Of a stretch of DNA of 64,000 nucleotides, positions 11,595 through 24,889 are shown piece by piece. Both the position numbers and the translations under genes were made by a program. Below the pieces are notes generated by a model that saw nothing but the letters and a program-made list of their open reading frames with translations, made no database searches and was not told the origin of the DNA. Origin of the DNA: Tetrahymena thermophila SB210 (lineage: Eukaryota; Ciliophora; Oligohymenophorea; Hymenostomatida; Tetrahymenidae); the NCBI RefSeq assembly GCF_000189635.1, contig NW_002476250.1, positions 124,001-188,000 of the forward strand, in the 5' to 3' direction. Each line of letters begins with the position of its first letter. Positions within the stretch are counted from its first letter, which is position 1.

Positions 11595-14589
11595 ATGAGT
11601 TTAGTGATGCAACCTCTCGTTATCAAAGATGAGGTTAAACAAGAAAATGTCATCATCGAATAGCCTAATCCTGTCAAGATTCCTATTCCAGTCGATACTC
11701 AACTTGTTTCTTAAGCTAAACAAATCGCCTAAACTTTATCTGCAGCTGCTACCTCTACTTCTTCTGCTTCTTCTTTAACTTAGCAAAATACTTCTTAGTA
11801 GGGTTCTTCTGCTTCTATTTCCAATTAATAGACTACTATTTCTGCTCCTACCTAAAATACACAACAGACCATTAAAGCAAGCATAATTTAATCAACTTCT
11901 GCTACTACTCCTACTCTCAAAACCTAGAAATCTTTCAACCCAACTGAGAGCTACTTGTCTAACTTTACTGCACCTCCCGTTAATCCTACTTAAGGTAAAA
12001 ATTACTTCTATTTATTTTAAAATTAATTCATCATTAGTAGCATTTCAATCTAATTTCTAAAATTTCAAAAATAAAATAGGAAACACAAATGTCATCGTAG
12101 GTTCATCCAGTAGTCGTATAGGATAGAATGGGATTGGATCATCCTCTATTTTCTCTTCACTTGCAACTACATTTAAGCCCTCTTAGAATACTACTACACA
12201 GGCTATAATCGCTCCTTCAAATAATACCTCTACCTCTTCAGGTGTTTAAGCAAATAATTTAGGAGACTCCGCTGATGTAGCAAATTTCACTAACCACATT
12301 TTCTCTTAGCCTTACTTATTCTACTAGAGCAATAATATGAATATCCCTCAATTAGAGGCATCCATGGATGATTTGTATACCGTCTTTACCTTCATCGTTC
12401 CAAACAAACCATACCCAAATAACTCTACAAACTCCTAGTTACAAAAAAATAATAGTAGCAGTAGTAATAATAATAACAACAGCAATAATCCTAGCTCTTC
12501 AGCAAATGGTAGCTCAACTAGCACAAACGCAGCTACTGGAAATGTAAATACAACACCATTGATTAACAATAGCACTAAAGCTAATGGTGCCTATACAAGC
12601 TATAACTCATCCAACAATTTAAGTTCCTTATCAAGTAACTCTAATACACCTATAATTTAGCACTCTTCACTTTTAAATGCCTCCTCTAACTTAGCAAACT
12701 CAAATAATACAACAACCAGCAGCATATCACCAAAAGGATTCTAAAAGAGCGTCGATGGATCTAGTAAGTCACACAGAAATAGCTTTAGCAGCGCAACCAC
12801 TACCCCTAAAGTTCCTCACTTCGGACTCTCTGGGTAGAATAAAGAAGAAAGAAAGTCAAGCGCAAAAGGCTAGAGTCTAGTTGATATTATTAAGCAGCAA
12901 TGCACTGAAGACGAAAGTAAATTAATTATTTTATCAAATAGATCCAAAATCCTATCAAAATCTTCCCTTTCACTAATAATACCCCCAGAATATATAATGC
13001 TTCATAACTTGATTCGAAATTACTATTTTGATTTTTAATTCTATTAATACTCTTCTTCACTTTTTTCTTTCTACTTTTGATTCGCTCACTCACTCAATCA
13101 ATCAATCACTCACTAATTCATTCCTCCCTTTTTAAAGGCGCTTAGAAACAATTTAAAAGTTGAGTTTCTTTTTTTATTTTTTATTTTTTTTCCCTTATTT
13201 TTTCAGTCACTTTTTTTTGTTTTTTCAATCATTCATCGTCATTATCTCCATCTTAAAAATAACTTGCCACTCATAAAAATTTTGTCACTTAAAAAGGATA
13301 ATTTTATAAAAAGACCCTACCAACTGCTTGCTTTTACCATTATTAGTTCCACAAATTTTTCTTCACCATTTTATAAATCTTTAAAATTTTTTCATCTGCT
13401 TAAAAAATCAGAAATATATTTTGAAAGGGGATTCATCATAATTTTTCATTAAATTTGTTTCCATCTATTCTAAATTTTTTTTTTTTTTCAATAAATAGAA
13501 AGAAAGAAATCTGATTCCATTCCAACATTTAATAACTTGGGATCTGGCTTCAAAAGTAACTTCAATTCATCGAGTAACTTAGGCAGTTTGACCCAACTTC
13601 CAATTGGTGGATTAAGTTAAACATCTATCACCAGTTTACTCAACTTATCATTGAATCAATTAAATAATAATGCTACTAACAACCCAAGCGGATTTAATCC
13701 AGTTAATTCTACTAATTTTGGTTTAAATAATTCTAGTTAAAATAATAATGATATTATGGAAAGTGAAGAAGCTGCCGCTATCGCATTTTTACAGTAATAA
13801 ATTAAGCAAGAATAGCAATAGTAAGCTGTAAAGCAAGAACTTCAAATACAAGAGAGTTAATCATAGCTAAATGCCATGGCTGATGAAGAGGAAGAAAAAG
13901 TAGTCATGCCCGATTCTAATGATGATGACGATGAAGAATGCGAAGAAGAAGCTGAAGATGATGACAAAAAATCTGGAGAAGATTCAGGTAATGACGAAGA
14001 TGAAGAAGCTCGTTTGATCCGTGAAATTAAGGAAATGAAAAAGAAAAAAGCTGGAGGATAGTCTATGTTTGCAAAGAATTTCAAAAAAGATGGTAGTTTC
14101 CTCTTTGGTGGCGAAGGTTAAGATGGTGATATCTTTGATTTTTGTGAAGAAAAGCTTGGTGGCGGAAGCAAAAAGTAAAAGAAAAACGGCAGTGGAGGAC
14201 ATAAAAATAAATTTGATACTAAAAACTTAGTTAAAAATTTCCTTAACTCCTTCATTTCTTTTGCTCATCACCCTGATGAGGAAGCTGCTATCATAGATGT
14301 TTTAGGCTTTGAAAGTAGTCCTTAACTCAATGACTTCCGCAGCAATCTCCGTAATTTTTTCAAAGGAAAAAAATTCAACCGTGTTCTCTTAAAAGAATTT
14401 ATCTTTGAAGATTTATTTAGACCTCTCTTCCTCTTCTTCCTTGAAAACAGAGCACTTAATTGGATTGAAAGTGGAAGAATGAAAGATAAGGCCTCTCATT
14501 TACGTGCACTTAAAAATTTCATATTCGTCTGCTAGCATTACGATTAAATTAAATCATGGCGCTTTAGATACAATTTTGTATAAAACTGA
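11595..14589 (+). CDS. Low-complexity protein with acidic stretch and compact C-terminal domain, unknown function
   Basis: Three exons (11595-11994, 12080-12916, 13499-14589) give 775 residues ending in TGA. The N-terminal two thirds is rich in Ser, Thr, Asn and Gln with poly-Asn/Ser runs and is probably disordered. Around 13880-14040 lies a strongly acidic block (DDDDEECEEEAEDDD) followed by a Lys-rich patch (EIKEMKKKK). The last 130 residues change character, becoming folded-looking and aromatic, with motifs such as FLNSFISFAHHPDEEA, FEDLFRPLFLFFLENRALNW and HLRALKNFIF. I do not recognise this domain. The second intron, at 582 nt, is long for this genome. Acidic plus basic tracts fit a nuclear protein, but that is inference. 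The start is the first ATG after a long A-rich leader. Confidence 0.8.
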
Positions 14590-16535
14590 TAAACTTAAAA
14601 AATAGTTTTCTTTGCTTTTGAAAATTGATTTATTTTAGTTAGTTAGATATTTCGATTTGAAATATCTATAGATCGATCTATCTATCTATCTATGCTAGAA
14701 AAAAAATGCTTTAATCATTTAATAAATCATCCTTTAAATTAATAAATTCAAAGCACATTTTGAAAATTAATAAAAGTAATATCAAACCACACATTTTACT
14801 ACAAATACTTTTTGAAATCTAAAGTATTTTCAATATCGATGGATTTAAATTAATTACTCACACTTTTAATTAGGATCAAATCAAATTTTGAATTTTAATA
14901 ACAAAAAATTATAAAATTAACCTTCCTCTATTTATAAAACTCAAATAACAATTCCTTCAGAAAAAGATATCTATTACATTTTCAATTAAAACTGAACAAA
15001 AATGAAACCCTCAAACTTGAGAAAGAACCAACCAATCCCTGTTTCCTACAAAAATGATCTGCAATAGAAAGATGACTAGCTGATTGACTAACTTATAAAT
15101 TTTGAAAAGAATTTTAATCTCTGTAATCAAATATTTATCATCTTAGGAGAATCAAAACATTTTGTTTATAAGTAGAAAGAAAATTTTCAAATAAATAAAT
15201 AAAGTAAACAACTTAAAATATCCACATAAATAAATAAATAAAATAAAATATCAAAATCCTCATTTTAAATTTTAAATAAAAACCTTCCAACATCTTTGAT
15301 CTCTAAATTAACAACAAATAAACTACTTATAATTCCAAAAAAAATTTTCATTTATTGTAAAAAATATAATCTAAAATTAGAAGATAAATCCATCACTTAT
15401 GTAATAAAATTAAATTCATTATATTATCTCGTAAATCATTTAAATTTATTCATATATATCATATTGTAAAAACTTCTTAAATTTAATTTCACCCAAGCTT
15501 ATCAATTGATTTACATTCAATAATTATTCAAAACTTGCTATTGTTGTGATTGTTTATGTCTAATTATAAAACTTAATTATCAATTTAAAATCTGCTTTTT
15601 TAATTTTTGAATTTATTTATTCTTTATTCCTACACAATTTATTCTTTATTCCTACACAATTTATTTTTAAAAATAAGAAATCAAAGAATAGATTTGAATT
15701 TTTTCACCTCGCTATTTAAATAATAAATATAATTAATTACAAAAATTATTTATTATAGATTTTTTAAAAACAAATATGCAATTTTTAAATTTAAAATTAA
15801 TCTTATTTATAGCAAGATCAAAAAGTAATTACTTTTTTTTCAAGAAATTTTATTTAAGGCTAATTTTAAAAAATTTTTCATGTTTTGTTAAATATTATTT
15901 AAATCTTAAAATGTAGGACTCTCTTTAATAGAGTCTTTACCAAAGAATTATAATTAAATAAGTACATATTTTTAACAAATCCTTTTAAATTTTGTTAACA
16001 TAATTTTAATCTAATATATTTTGTAATACAAACCATCTCAAAATAATTTGAAATAATTCTTAAATTTCTAATTTTGGTTTGGTTTTAAAAATAAATATTT
16101 AATCAACATTTTTTGTAAAATATTTATCTATTTGGATGCTTTTACAGTCTTATTTTTAAATAAGGAAAATAATAAAAAATAAATAATGAATGCATATAAA
16201 TTATTCAATTAATCTATTTTATGATTTAGCAGAAAATATTAATTATTAAATGTTTCTACAAAAATAACTCATAATAATTCAATTATTATTTTCACACAAT
16301 GGAAGCATTAATTTATTTATTAATAGATAATTCAAAATATTGCATAGTTAGAGAATAAATTCTTAATTACTATATTAGTAGTTATTTAGTAGCAATCATT
16401 TCAAAGTAAATTTTTTATTTAATTAATAGTAAGTAGAAAGTTTGATAGTTAGTTAGTTATTTAGTTATTTAGTAAGTTAGCTAGTTTCGATACAATCAGT
16501 TATTTATTTTTTTTGAGATTACAACAAACTGAAAT
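14590..16535. other. Intergenic
   Basis: About 1.9 kb between two plus-strand genes. It holds a CTAT run near 14675-14693, a perfect 22-nt tandem duplication at 15619-15662 and a TTAG/TTAT-type run near 16443-16482. No coding signal is seen. Confidence 0.6.
15619..15662. repeat. Perfect 22-nt tandem duplication
   Basis: The unit ATTCTTTATTCCTACACAAT plus TT occurs twice without any mismatch, head to tail. It is more complex than the simple A/T repeats elsewhere in the window, which points to a recent duplication. Confidence 0.85.
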
Positions 16536-18648
16536 ATGAATTCAGACGCTTAAGGTTTGAAAATTGCATAAAAGTATTAAGTAGGTTAATAATTTGGTTA
16601 GGGTTCCTTTGGTTCTATCCATTTAGGTAAATTTAACATCTTTTAACAAACCATTGAACAAATATTTAAAAATTATTATTTTTAAAATATATAGCTACTA
16701 ATATAGAAACAGGAGAAATAGTAGCTGTCAAAATGGTAATATTGATATAAATTTAAATGTTTATTTACTATTTAGGTTATTGCCAAGTTGAAAGACTAAA
16801 AAAATAGCAATCCATTTATAAAATACTTTAAATTTTACAACTCTACTTCTAAATAAATATGAATTTCTTTGAATTAAAATCTGAATAAAAATAATAGGAA
16901 GACAGCAAAACTAAGCATCCTTAACTTACATTTGAAGCTAAAATATTTAAAGTGTTACAAGGCAAAGGTATACTAATATTTTCATACAGCTTTAGGTTCA
17001 TTATTATATTCTTCTAATTTATTAAATTAAGCTGGTATTCCTACTCTTTATCATTGTGGTTAAGAAGGTGGCAAAAATGTTATGGTAATTGATTTGTTAG
17101 GGCCTTCATTAGAAGATCTTTTCAATTTGTGCTAAAGAAAGCTCTCTTTAAAGACTGTACTGATGATTGTGGACTAAATGGTATTTATAATATATAAAAA
17201 GTTCAATATAAACATTTATTAATGAATTAATTTTAAATAACAAATAAAAAAAGCTACTTAGAATAGAAACTTTTCACAGTTCTGGCTTTATACATAGAGA
17301 TATTAAACCAGATAACTTCTTGATAGGACTTGGTAAAAAATCTAATTTGCTTTACATAATTGATTATGGTTTGGGTAAACGTTACCTTGATTCTAAAACT
17401 AAGTAGCATATTCCTTATAGAGAAAATAAGAATTTGACAGGTACAGCAAGATACGCTAGTATAAATGCCCACTTAGGTATTGAGTAATCAAGAAGAGATG
17501 ATATGGAGGCTATTGGTTATGTCATAGTGTATCTTTTAAGAGGATCACTACCTTGGTAAGGTATAAAAGCATAAAATAAACAAGAAAAATACAATAAAAT
17601 TATGGAAAAGAAAATGTCAACACCAGTAGAAATGCTTTGCAAAGGATTACCAAGTAACTTTATTGATTTATTTTGTTCGATAAACTAATTAAATTATAAT
17701 AAAATAGTTGAGTTTTCTACTTACTTAAATTATTGCAGATCATTAAGGTTTGACGATAAAATTGATTACCTTCATATTAGAAAGATGTTTAAAGAGCTTT
17801 TTTATAGAGAAAAGTATGACTGGGATTATTTATTTGACTGGTGTCTTCCAATAGATGTAAAACTATTTTAATAAATCAAGTTAATCAATGTTTTTCTATA
17901 TTATTAGTAATAAGTTAAATCATCTTGGAAAAATAACAAGATTACTATCAATGTTAGTTCTTAATAGCTAGAAAGGGCAAACAATCAAGATAAACTCAAT
18001 GCAGAAGATAATGACTAAATACATTTGACCACAAATAGTTAATTCATTTATTTTTATTGAAAAATTAGATCTAATTAATGTTTAATTATTAAAAAATAAG
18101 ATGATAATGATAAAATGAATGAAGAAGGCAAACCAATTAAGTCAGATTACCTTCAAAACAACGAAGATGCCCAAAAGGTTGTTTATCTTTCTGGTTAAGA
18201 TAATAAATATGATGAGAATATAAATGATTCACATATAGCTGATGCAAATTAAATTCAAGAATTTTAGAATAATGTTTATTTGCCTGTTGATATTAAACCT
18301 GAAGAACTTTCAAGCGGATAAAATTATAATTATAATTACAATTATGATATGTATGCTACTCCTGCAGGAAATTATATGACTCCTGGAAACGGTTTACTTG
18401 ATTTATCTGCTTCTAACTAATATGATCCAAACCAAATTCAACAGATGATAGGCTAAGTTTCAAACAGATCTGATGGCAAAAATAATTCTATGAATTAAAA
18501 TCTAGATAATACACCTGAAGGTTACAAGCCTGGTCCTGTCCAACTAGAAGATATAAAAAGCTAGAATATCTAAAATCACGATGAAAAAAATAATAGCAAT
18601 ACTGTAGACAAAAGTGGATAAGAGGCTGTTTTCAACATGAATGACTGA
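16536..18648 (+). CDS. Casein kinase 1 family protein kinase
   Basis: This Ser/Thr kinase has seven exons: 16536-16626, 16695-16735, 16898-16967, 17032-17180, 17254-17856, 17908-18037 and 18101-18648. They total 543 residues. Kinase marks are the glycine loop [15 protein letters not shown] near residue 17, VAVKM with the catalytic Lys, the CK1-typical [17 protein letters not shown], the catalytic loop [10 protein letters not shown], and [12 protein letters not shown] where other kinases have the APE motif. The domain ends near [12 protein letters not shown]-rich, probably disordered tail of about 240 residues with a [10 protein letters not shown] run follows. Splicing from 16735 to 16898 restores [11 protein letters not shown] as in homologues. 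The last two introns are less certain: the final one uses a GTTAAT donor but is needed to avoid a TGA at 18058. CK1 enzymes act in membrane traffic, cell cycle and ciliary processes; the specific role is unknown. Confidence 0.9.
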
Positions 18649-18916
18649 CCAAATATACTAATTAATTAAATAAATAATAATTTGTGTTTTTTTGTAAATT
18701 TACATTTTTCTTATTAGCCCATTTAACTCATTTTGTTATCTCATATTTCATTAAATTATTTGAGTTTAAAATTACTTCACTTTTTATTGGTTATTTGTAT
18801 TGAATTAAATTATATGTGAGCGAGCATGAGTAGACAAATCAATTTATATTAAAAGTAGATACTACCAATTTTTAATTGAAATTTTATAAAAAAAAGCATA
18901 GTAATAAAATTAGAAA

Positions 18917-19933
18917 ATGAATCACTAATAGATTTTAGATAAGCAGAAAGTTAGGACAAGAGATAAATACTTACTGAAAGAAAAATATGAAATATAGCCA
19001 ACTAAAAAGGTGAAAAAGGAAAGACCTAAAAAATTCACTGATTTGGAATAAAAGTTGCATGATATTTAAGAATAAAATATGCCAAATGTGGATCCAAATA
19101 AGTTGTTTGATACTCTCAAAACTGCAGATTTCTCAGAATTTTTGAAGGAAGATAGTTAAAGATAAGAATGCCCTAATTGCAAAAAAAAGAGTAAAATTTA
19201 TTGCGCTGATTGTTTAACTGTCTTATGCGAGCCCAGTTAGATTCCAAAGGTTTAACTTCCTTTCAGACTAACAATTGTTCATCACGATTAAGAAAAAACA
19301 AAAAAAAGTAGTGCTCTACCAGTCAAGTTATTGATAGAAAACAACGAAGAAAATTGCAAAATAATTCATTACCCATCTCATGAAATACCTGAGTTTGATC
19401 CTGACACTACTTTAATTTTGTATCCCCATAAAGACTCAACTAGAACTTTAGATTTAGATTTAGAAACAATGAAGCAAATAAAAAATGTAGTTGCTATTGA
19501 TTGCACTTGGAACCAAACTAATAGCATATTAAACAATTTCACTAATCCAAAGTACAAGTATGTTAGATTAGAAGAGTATAATACCACATTTTGGAGATAC
19601 TAATTCCACTAACCTAACTGCTTGGCAACAATAGAAGCTATTTACTACTTTTTCAAAGAATTTGATTGCAATTTCTCTTCAAAATAAATCAGCTAAAACT
19701 ATGTATACGATGGCAAATATGATAATTTAATGTTTTTTTATCATTGGTAATATGAAATGATTTAAAACCATTATAAGTATAAAACAAGTAATACCTTTAG
19801 GAAAATTAAAGATTATATTAAGTACAATGAAAATGAACAAAAATAGGAAGTATAAAATGAATAAAACATTGAATAAAATTAGTAACAGTAAAATAACGAA
19901 AATAGTAATACAGAAGGGAAAGACAACGAATGA
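18917..19933 (+). CDS. DTWD1: DTW-domain tRNA-uridine aminocarboxypropyltransferase
   Basis: Single exon of 338 residues ending in TGA. The DTW-domain family transfers the 3-amino-3-carboxypropyl group of S-adenosylmethionine to tRNA uridines to make acp3U. Visible are an N-terminal zinc-like cluster (CPNCKKKSKIYCADC, near residues 90-105), the stretch DTTLILYPHKDS, the signature DCTWNQ near residue 195 (Asp-Cys-Thr-Trp in place of the usual DTW), and CLATIEAIYYFF, matching the family's LSTIEA segment. The zinc-like Cys pairs and order of motifs fit DTWD1 better than DTWD2. The C-terminal 40 residues are a Q/N/E-rich tail. The start is the first ATG after the upstream gene's 268-bp spacer. 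Confidence 0.88.
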
Positions 19934-20974
19934 AGAATTAAATTGTTGATCAATATGTAAAACGTATGAATCCATAAAAAATATATTATCAAAATCAATA
20001 TATTATATTATTTTATTGTTTGTTAGTTTGTGCTTGTTAGAATAAGAGGTTTAAAAAAATTAAAGTCAATATTTTACTTCAAAAATTATAATATTTTTGA
20101 TTGAAAATCATCTTAAAGTTTCTTAAATTAATTCTAAATTCAATAAAAAACTCTGTGACATTCATCATCAAATTTTACCTAAAATATTTTTTTAATTTTT
20201 GACAATCGAAAATTAAGAATTGTTTCTTTGCAATTTTTTTTTTTTGCAGGTATTTTCTCAGATTTTATATCATATTTTATAAATAAAAAATACTTGTCAA
20301 TCCTTAATAGATTTTAAGGAATTTATTTGATGCTAATTAGCAAAACTTTACTAAATTAATAATATTTTTGAGTAAATTAATTAATAATCTTTATAAGACC
20401 GTTAAATTGACTATCCTAGCTAAAGCTAATTTTGAATTACATTTAACTTAAATAGAGGTAGTTTCTAGAAATATAAGAACAAGAGTTTTTTTGATTGAGG
20501 GTATTTTTAAAGATATTATTAAATAAGAGGTTGATTATTCATTCTAACAAAGTCTACAAATTTAAAAGCAATTATTCGAGGAAACCAGACAACAAACTAA
20601 CAAAGAAATACAAATATACTAAAATAATTAAAATATTAGTAGGAATTTTATAATATTTTTCAATTCCTTCAAATAAATAAATAGATAAATAAATAAAAGT
20701 TCTTGATTTCACTCATGTTAAATTTAATAATATACTCTGATCTTAGATTATTTTATTTCTATATTACTTCTATTATTAACAGTTAAAAATAAATAATTTT
20801 ATTCATATCCTACCTTCATTTAAAATAAATTATTTAAGTTAAATTAATAATATTTAAATTTTTCTATTTTAAAGTCTACAAAAAACGTGAGCTGAGGATA
20901 TTCAAAAATCACATTTTTTGATAAAAAATAATTAATTAATTAACAAGTAAAATAAAGAGAATTTTAAAATTGCT
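19934..20974. other. Intergenic
   Basis: About 1 kb of A/T-rich DNA between two plus-strand genes. I see nothing in it beyond homopolymer tracts and short TAAA repeats. Confidence 0.6.
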
Positions 20975-22807
20975 ATGGATTTCAGCTGTCTTTATAAATA
21001 AAAAGAGGTAAAATGTTAGATTATTTCAACATTTTAAAGTAAAAGTCATGACGTATTAACAAATGAATTCGATTATAAAGGTATCTATAAAGATATAAGT
21101 GGTATCAGTAATCTTTTGACTACTTTATAACTGATAGTGTGTAATCCTGTTAGTTTAGATAAGCATGACAGCTAAAATAAAAATAAAGTTGCGGAGACTC
21201 TGTCTAAATTTTTTAATATGGAGGGATCTTAAGGTAGTATTATTTACTTTAATGGTCATGGAAACAATAATGGTGATTGGATTTTAAGCAACAAAGAAGA
21301 TAGAGACGATTTAGATTCACTATATGATACAGATCAAGTGATGGAATTTAATGAACTATATAACTTATACTGGAAATAAAGAAAAAATGCTGAATAAAAT
21401 GATCATTTATTTTTAATTATTGACTGCTGTTCTGCTAACAAATGGGTTGAAAAAGCTAGGAAGTTCTAAGATATATCAATCATTACAGCTCAATAACAAA
21501 TATATTAAGATAAATATGTAGCAAAAATTTAAAGAAATATTGGCTCATATTTTACAATCTATTTCTGTAATACATTTAATCCAGTATAGGAAAATCAATA
21601 AAAGCTGAAAGATTGTATTTCAAAGAAATTCTTAAAAAGTATATGCCCAAAAGCATCAAAAAAATGCCATTAATAATTATTTTGCAAACATAATCCAATG
21701 GAAATTTACTGTCATATGCCTTAGCCATAAATTCTGAAGAGTAAATTTAATTTTTAAATAGATGCATAACTTAAAGAATGGTCAGAACTAGATACAATCA
21801 GAAAAAATCTTATAAATCAATACCATGATAATTCTACTGAATATTTAGAAAATATATTTAGCTTATACAGAGGTAAGAATAGAGTATCAGTGTTAGAAGA
21901 ACTAGGATATGACTAAGATGAATGTATTAATCCCTATTCTGTCCACTTCGTAAATATTATCCTTTATTTAGATGAAAGGAGCTTTAAAGATTTAAGTACT
22001 TATTCTGAAAATCAGAAATAACAAAGCAGAAAAATAACATTTTAATTTGATGATCTATATGATTAGGCTAAATAAGATTATTTTAAAAAAATGATAGGAC
22101 TAATATCAAAAAGAGATCATGTTTCTATTGATATGCGCTACTGCTAAATTAACGATGACTAATTTAAAGTAATAATTGATAGCATAGTTTAAAATTCAAA
22201 GGGTAACTTAAAAACGCTTGACTTAAATGTTTCATTCAATTAGATTACTTAAAAATCAATCAAATACTTGTTCTAAAAAATTTCAGATGTAAAATTTTAG
22301 AATTTAGAGAATCTAATTTTGAATTTTGCTTGGAATTAAATAAATGATAATGATATTACTGAAGAAGAAGTTAAAATTCCAGAATTAAATCAATTAAAAT
22401 CTCTTTGCATTTCTTTTAATTAAAATACATTTTAAAACTGTAATTTAGTAAATTAAATATTCTCAAAAAATCTATTAAATATTAAAACATTGCAATTGCT
22501 ACACATTTGCTTAGAAAATTGTGGTATAGAAGATAAATTTATTTATACTTTAAAATCATTTATTTTAAAAAATAAAACACTAAAATTTTTTTATTGCAAC
22601 TTGAGGTAAAATAAGATTACTGCTGAGGGTGGCAATACTATATAATAAGTATATCGTTTAGCTTAAATTAAGGGTAGATATCATATTTAATTATATGGAA
22701 ATAAGTACCTGGCAGAATAAGGATAGTAAAGTATCAAAGCAGTAAATATTAAGGAATAGGATAGCTTTTTAGAATTATTTCGTAGTATAAAATATTATAA
22801 TAAATGA
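20975..22807 (+). CDS. Caspase-like peptidase domain fused to leucine-rich repeats (copy 1)
   Basis: Single exon of 610 residues ending in TGA. The N-terminal 180 residues look like a clan CD caspase/metacaspase fold. Strand segments lead to IIYFNGHGNNNGDW (catalytic His in GHG, near residue 95) and about 50 residues later to HLFLIIDCCSANKW (catalytic Cys in DCC, near 155). The middle carries a Cys/His-rich stretch with KKCHQQLFCKHNP near residue 235. The C-terminal 240 residues carry LRR-like units such as GNLKTLDLNVSFNQIT and LNQLKSLCISFNQNTF. The next gene has the same architecture. There is no signal peptide, so it is probably cytosolic. Possible roles are regulated proteolysis or cell death; neither is shown by the sequence. 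The His/Cys pair is intact, which argues for activity. Confidence 0.8.
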
Positions 22808-22854
22808 CTTTATTTTTTTATATTTTATTTTAAGTTTTTTAATTTTGCACATAG

Positions 22855-22876
22855 TTGTTTGTTTGTTTGTTTGTTT
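22855..22876. repeat. GTTT simple repeat
   Basis: Five GTTT-type units in a row lie just downstream of the first caspase-LRR gene, in the short spacer before the second. It is one of several 4-nt microsatellites in this window. Confidence 0.7.
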
Positions 22877-23074
22877 TTTCGTTTAGTAATGGTTTAAACT
22901 GTTTTTATTAGATTGTGTTAGAAAGTTTAGGAGTTTAGATTTGTGGTAAAAATATCCAAAAAAAACTATTATTTAATAGCTTAATAAAAATATCTCATTC
23001 ATTTATTTAATCACTCAAATTAATCAACAAAATAAATAATTAATAATATTCTAAACTTTTTAATCATTAAAAAA

Positions 23075-24889
23075 ATGATCTAAAGCTATTACAAGTATCT
23101 AAATCAAAATGATAGGTAAAGCTAGCAATATGAACTAGCGAAATCAAAATATTTAATTGTAGCTGCATCTAAAGACGCGTCTATTAATTAGAAAGGATAA
23201 CATGATTTTGACTATAAGGCATCCTAAAATGATACAGATGAAATGGGGCTATTATTTAAGATAAAAAAGATTAAATCTCCTAAATAAATAATAAATTTCA
23301 ATAAACTTTCTTTTGAGACAATTTAAAATCTCTGTAGAAGTCTAATTGGGCTATTTAATTAGCCTGATTGCTGCGGTAGTCTCGTATATTATAATGGACA
23401 TGGAGACAAAGAGGGAAATTGGTTACTCTAATGCATGAATGATTAAACTTAAAAAATTGAATTAGTCAGGTTCACATTAAGTGATTTATTGACTCTTTGG
23501 GAAAAGCGTGCTTCAAATATGAAACACCTATTCCTGATTATGGATAGTTGCTATGCTGGCAAATGGGTAGAAAGTTTAAAAAACTAAAAAAATACTTCTG
23601 TTTCTATTTTATCTGCTTGCAATTCTACAGAGCCAACCTTTTTAATTGATGGATTTGGTTCTTATTTTACAAACTATTTGGTTTGGACATTTGTTGAGTC
23701 GTTTGCTAGTAAGCAGAAGTATTTGCTACCTCACAAAAACTTGCATCCTTGCTCATATAGTTATGATTATTCCATATTAAAATCAGTATTTAATTTTGAA
23801 ATTAGCAAGGATATAACAGGCTGGTAAGATTTTGATTAAATACATTAATTTATTATTGAAGCTCCAAAAAAAAAAACTCAAGGCGAGTTGCAGAGCTTAC
23901 TATAACGAATAGGATTCCCTGAAGACTGCTTCATAAAATAAGAAGAGTTAGAAGAAGATCATATTAATCCATTTTAAGAATAATACTTGGTGCTAAATAT
24001 ACCTATAAGCTTAGACTTTTGCTAAAAAATGTTAGCATTTTCGCAATAAAGATCTCTATTTTAACAAAAGTTGTCTTTTAAGATTGATATGGAGAAATCA
24101 AAAGATCCAATTGCACTATAAACAATATTAAAACAGATTTCGCATTTAGAATATATATCTATAAATGTCTCAAGTTGCTAGATTGACTAAAAATTAGCTG
24201 CTACAATAGCTAACTGTGTTGTTTAATATTAAAATGCAATAAGTTTTGATATAGATTTGAGTTAAAACGAGCTTAAAGGAGAAATATTTTAAGTTTTTTG
24301 CATTATTTTTACAAAATTATGTAAGACCCTTAAAGAGTTATTTATAAATTTTAATTGGAATTACATCTAAAATGATAATATTTTGCCTCTAATTAATGTT
24401 TTTTAAAGCTAGAAGACTTTAGAATGTCTTTCTTTAGGTTTATCATAAAATGATATTGGAGATTAAAGTATGGCTAATGTTTTTTCAGAAATTCGCTAAA
24501 TGGTTAAATTAAATTAGCTGGTACTTCATATTTCAAATACCTAAATTGGAAATTAATCTCTAAAGTCATTAGCAGAATCACTAAAAAGCCTTAAAAACAT
24601 TGAAGGTGTTAAATTGATTGCAAAATGGAACCAATAAATATCAAGTGAAGGTGTTATGTATTTAGTATCTGCAATAAAAGGCATTACAAATCTTAAAGAA
24701 TTAATTTTAGATTTTGAGTTCAATAGCATAGATGATTAAGGGGCCAAATAAATCATAGATATGCTAGATTCTTTAAAAAATATAGAAAATTGTGAAATTA
24801 ATGCTGAGGCAAATCAAATTTCAGAGTAGCTTTTACAAGAAATTAAAAATCGTCTAAAATAAAAAAACTACTAACAAAAAAAAATATGA
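23075..24889 (+). CDS. Caspase-like peptidase domain fused to leucine-rich repeats (copy 2)
   Basis: Single exon of 604 residues ending in TGA, 267 bp after copy 1 and in the same orientation. The catalytic His lies in SLVYYNGHGDKEGNW near residue 110. The catalytic Cys lies in LFLIMDSCYAGKW near 155, which is closer to the canonical metacaspase DSC than copy 1. The C-terminal half holds better LRRs, including LKELILDFEFNSIDDQG and LECLSLGLSQNDIGDQ. The two copies share domain order, spacing and length but are far from identical, so the duplication is old. A divergent substrate specificity or a receptor-like sensing role for the LRRs is inference. There is no NTPase domain between the two parts, unlike animal or plant NLR proteins. 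Confidence 0.82.
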
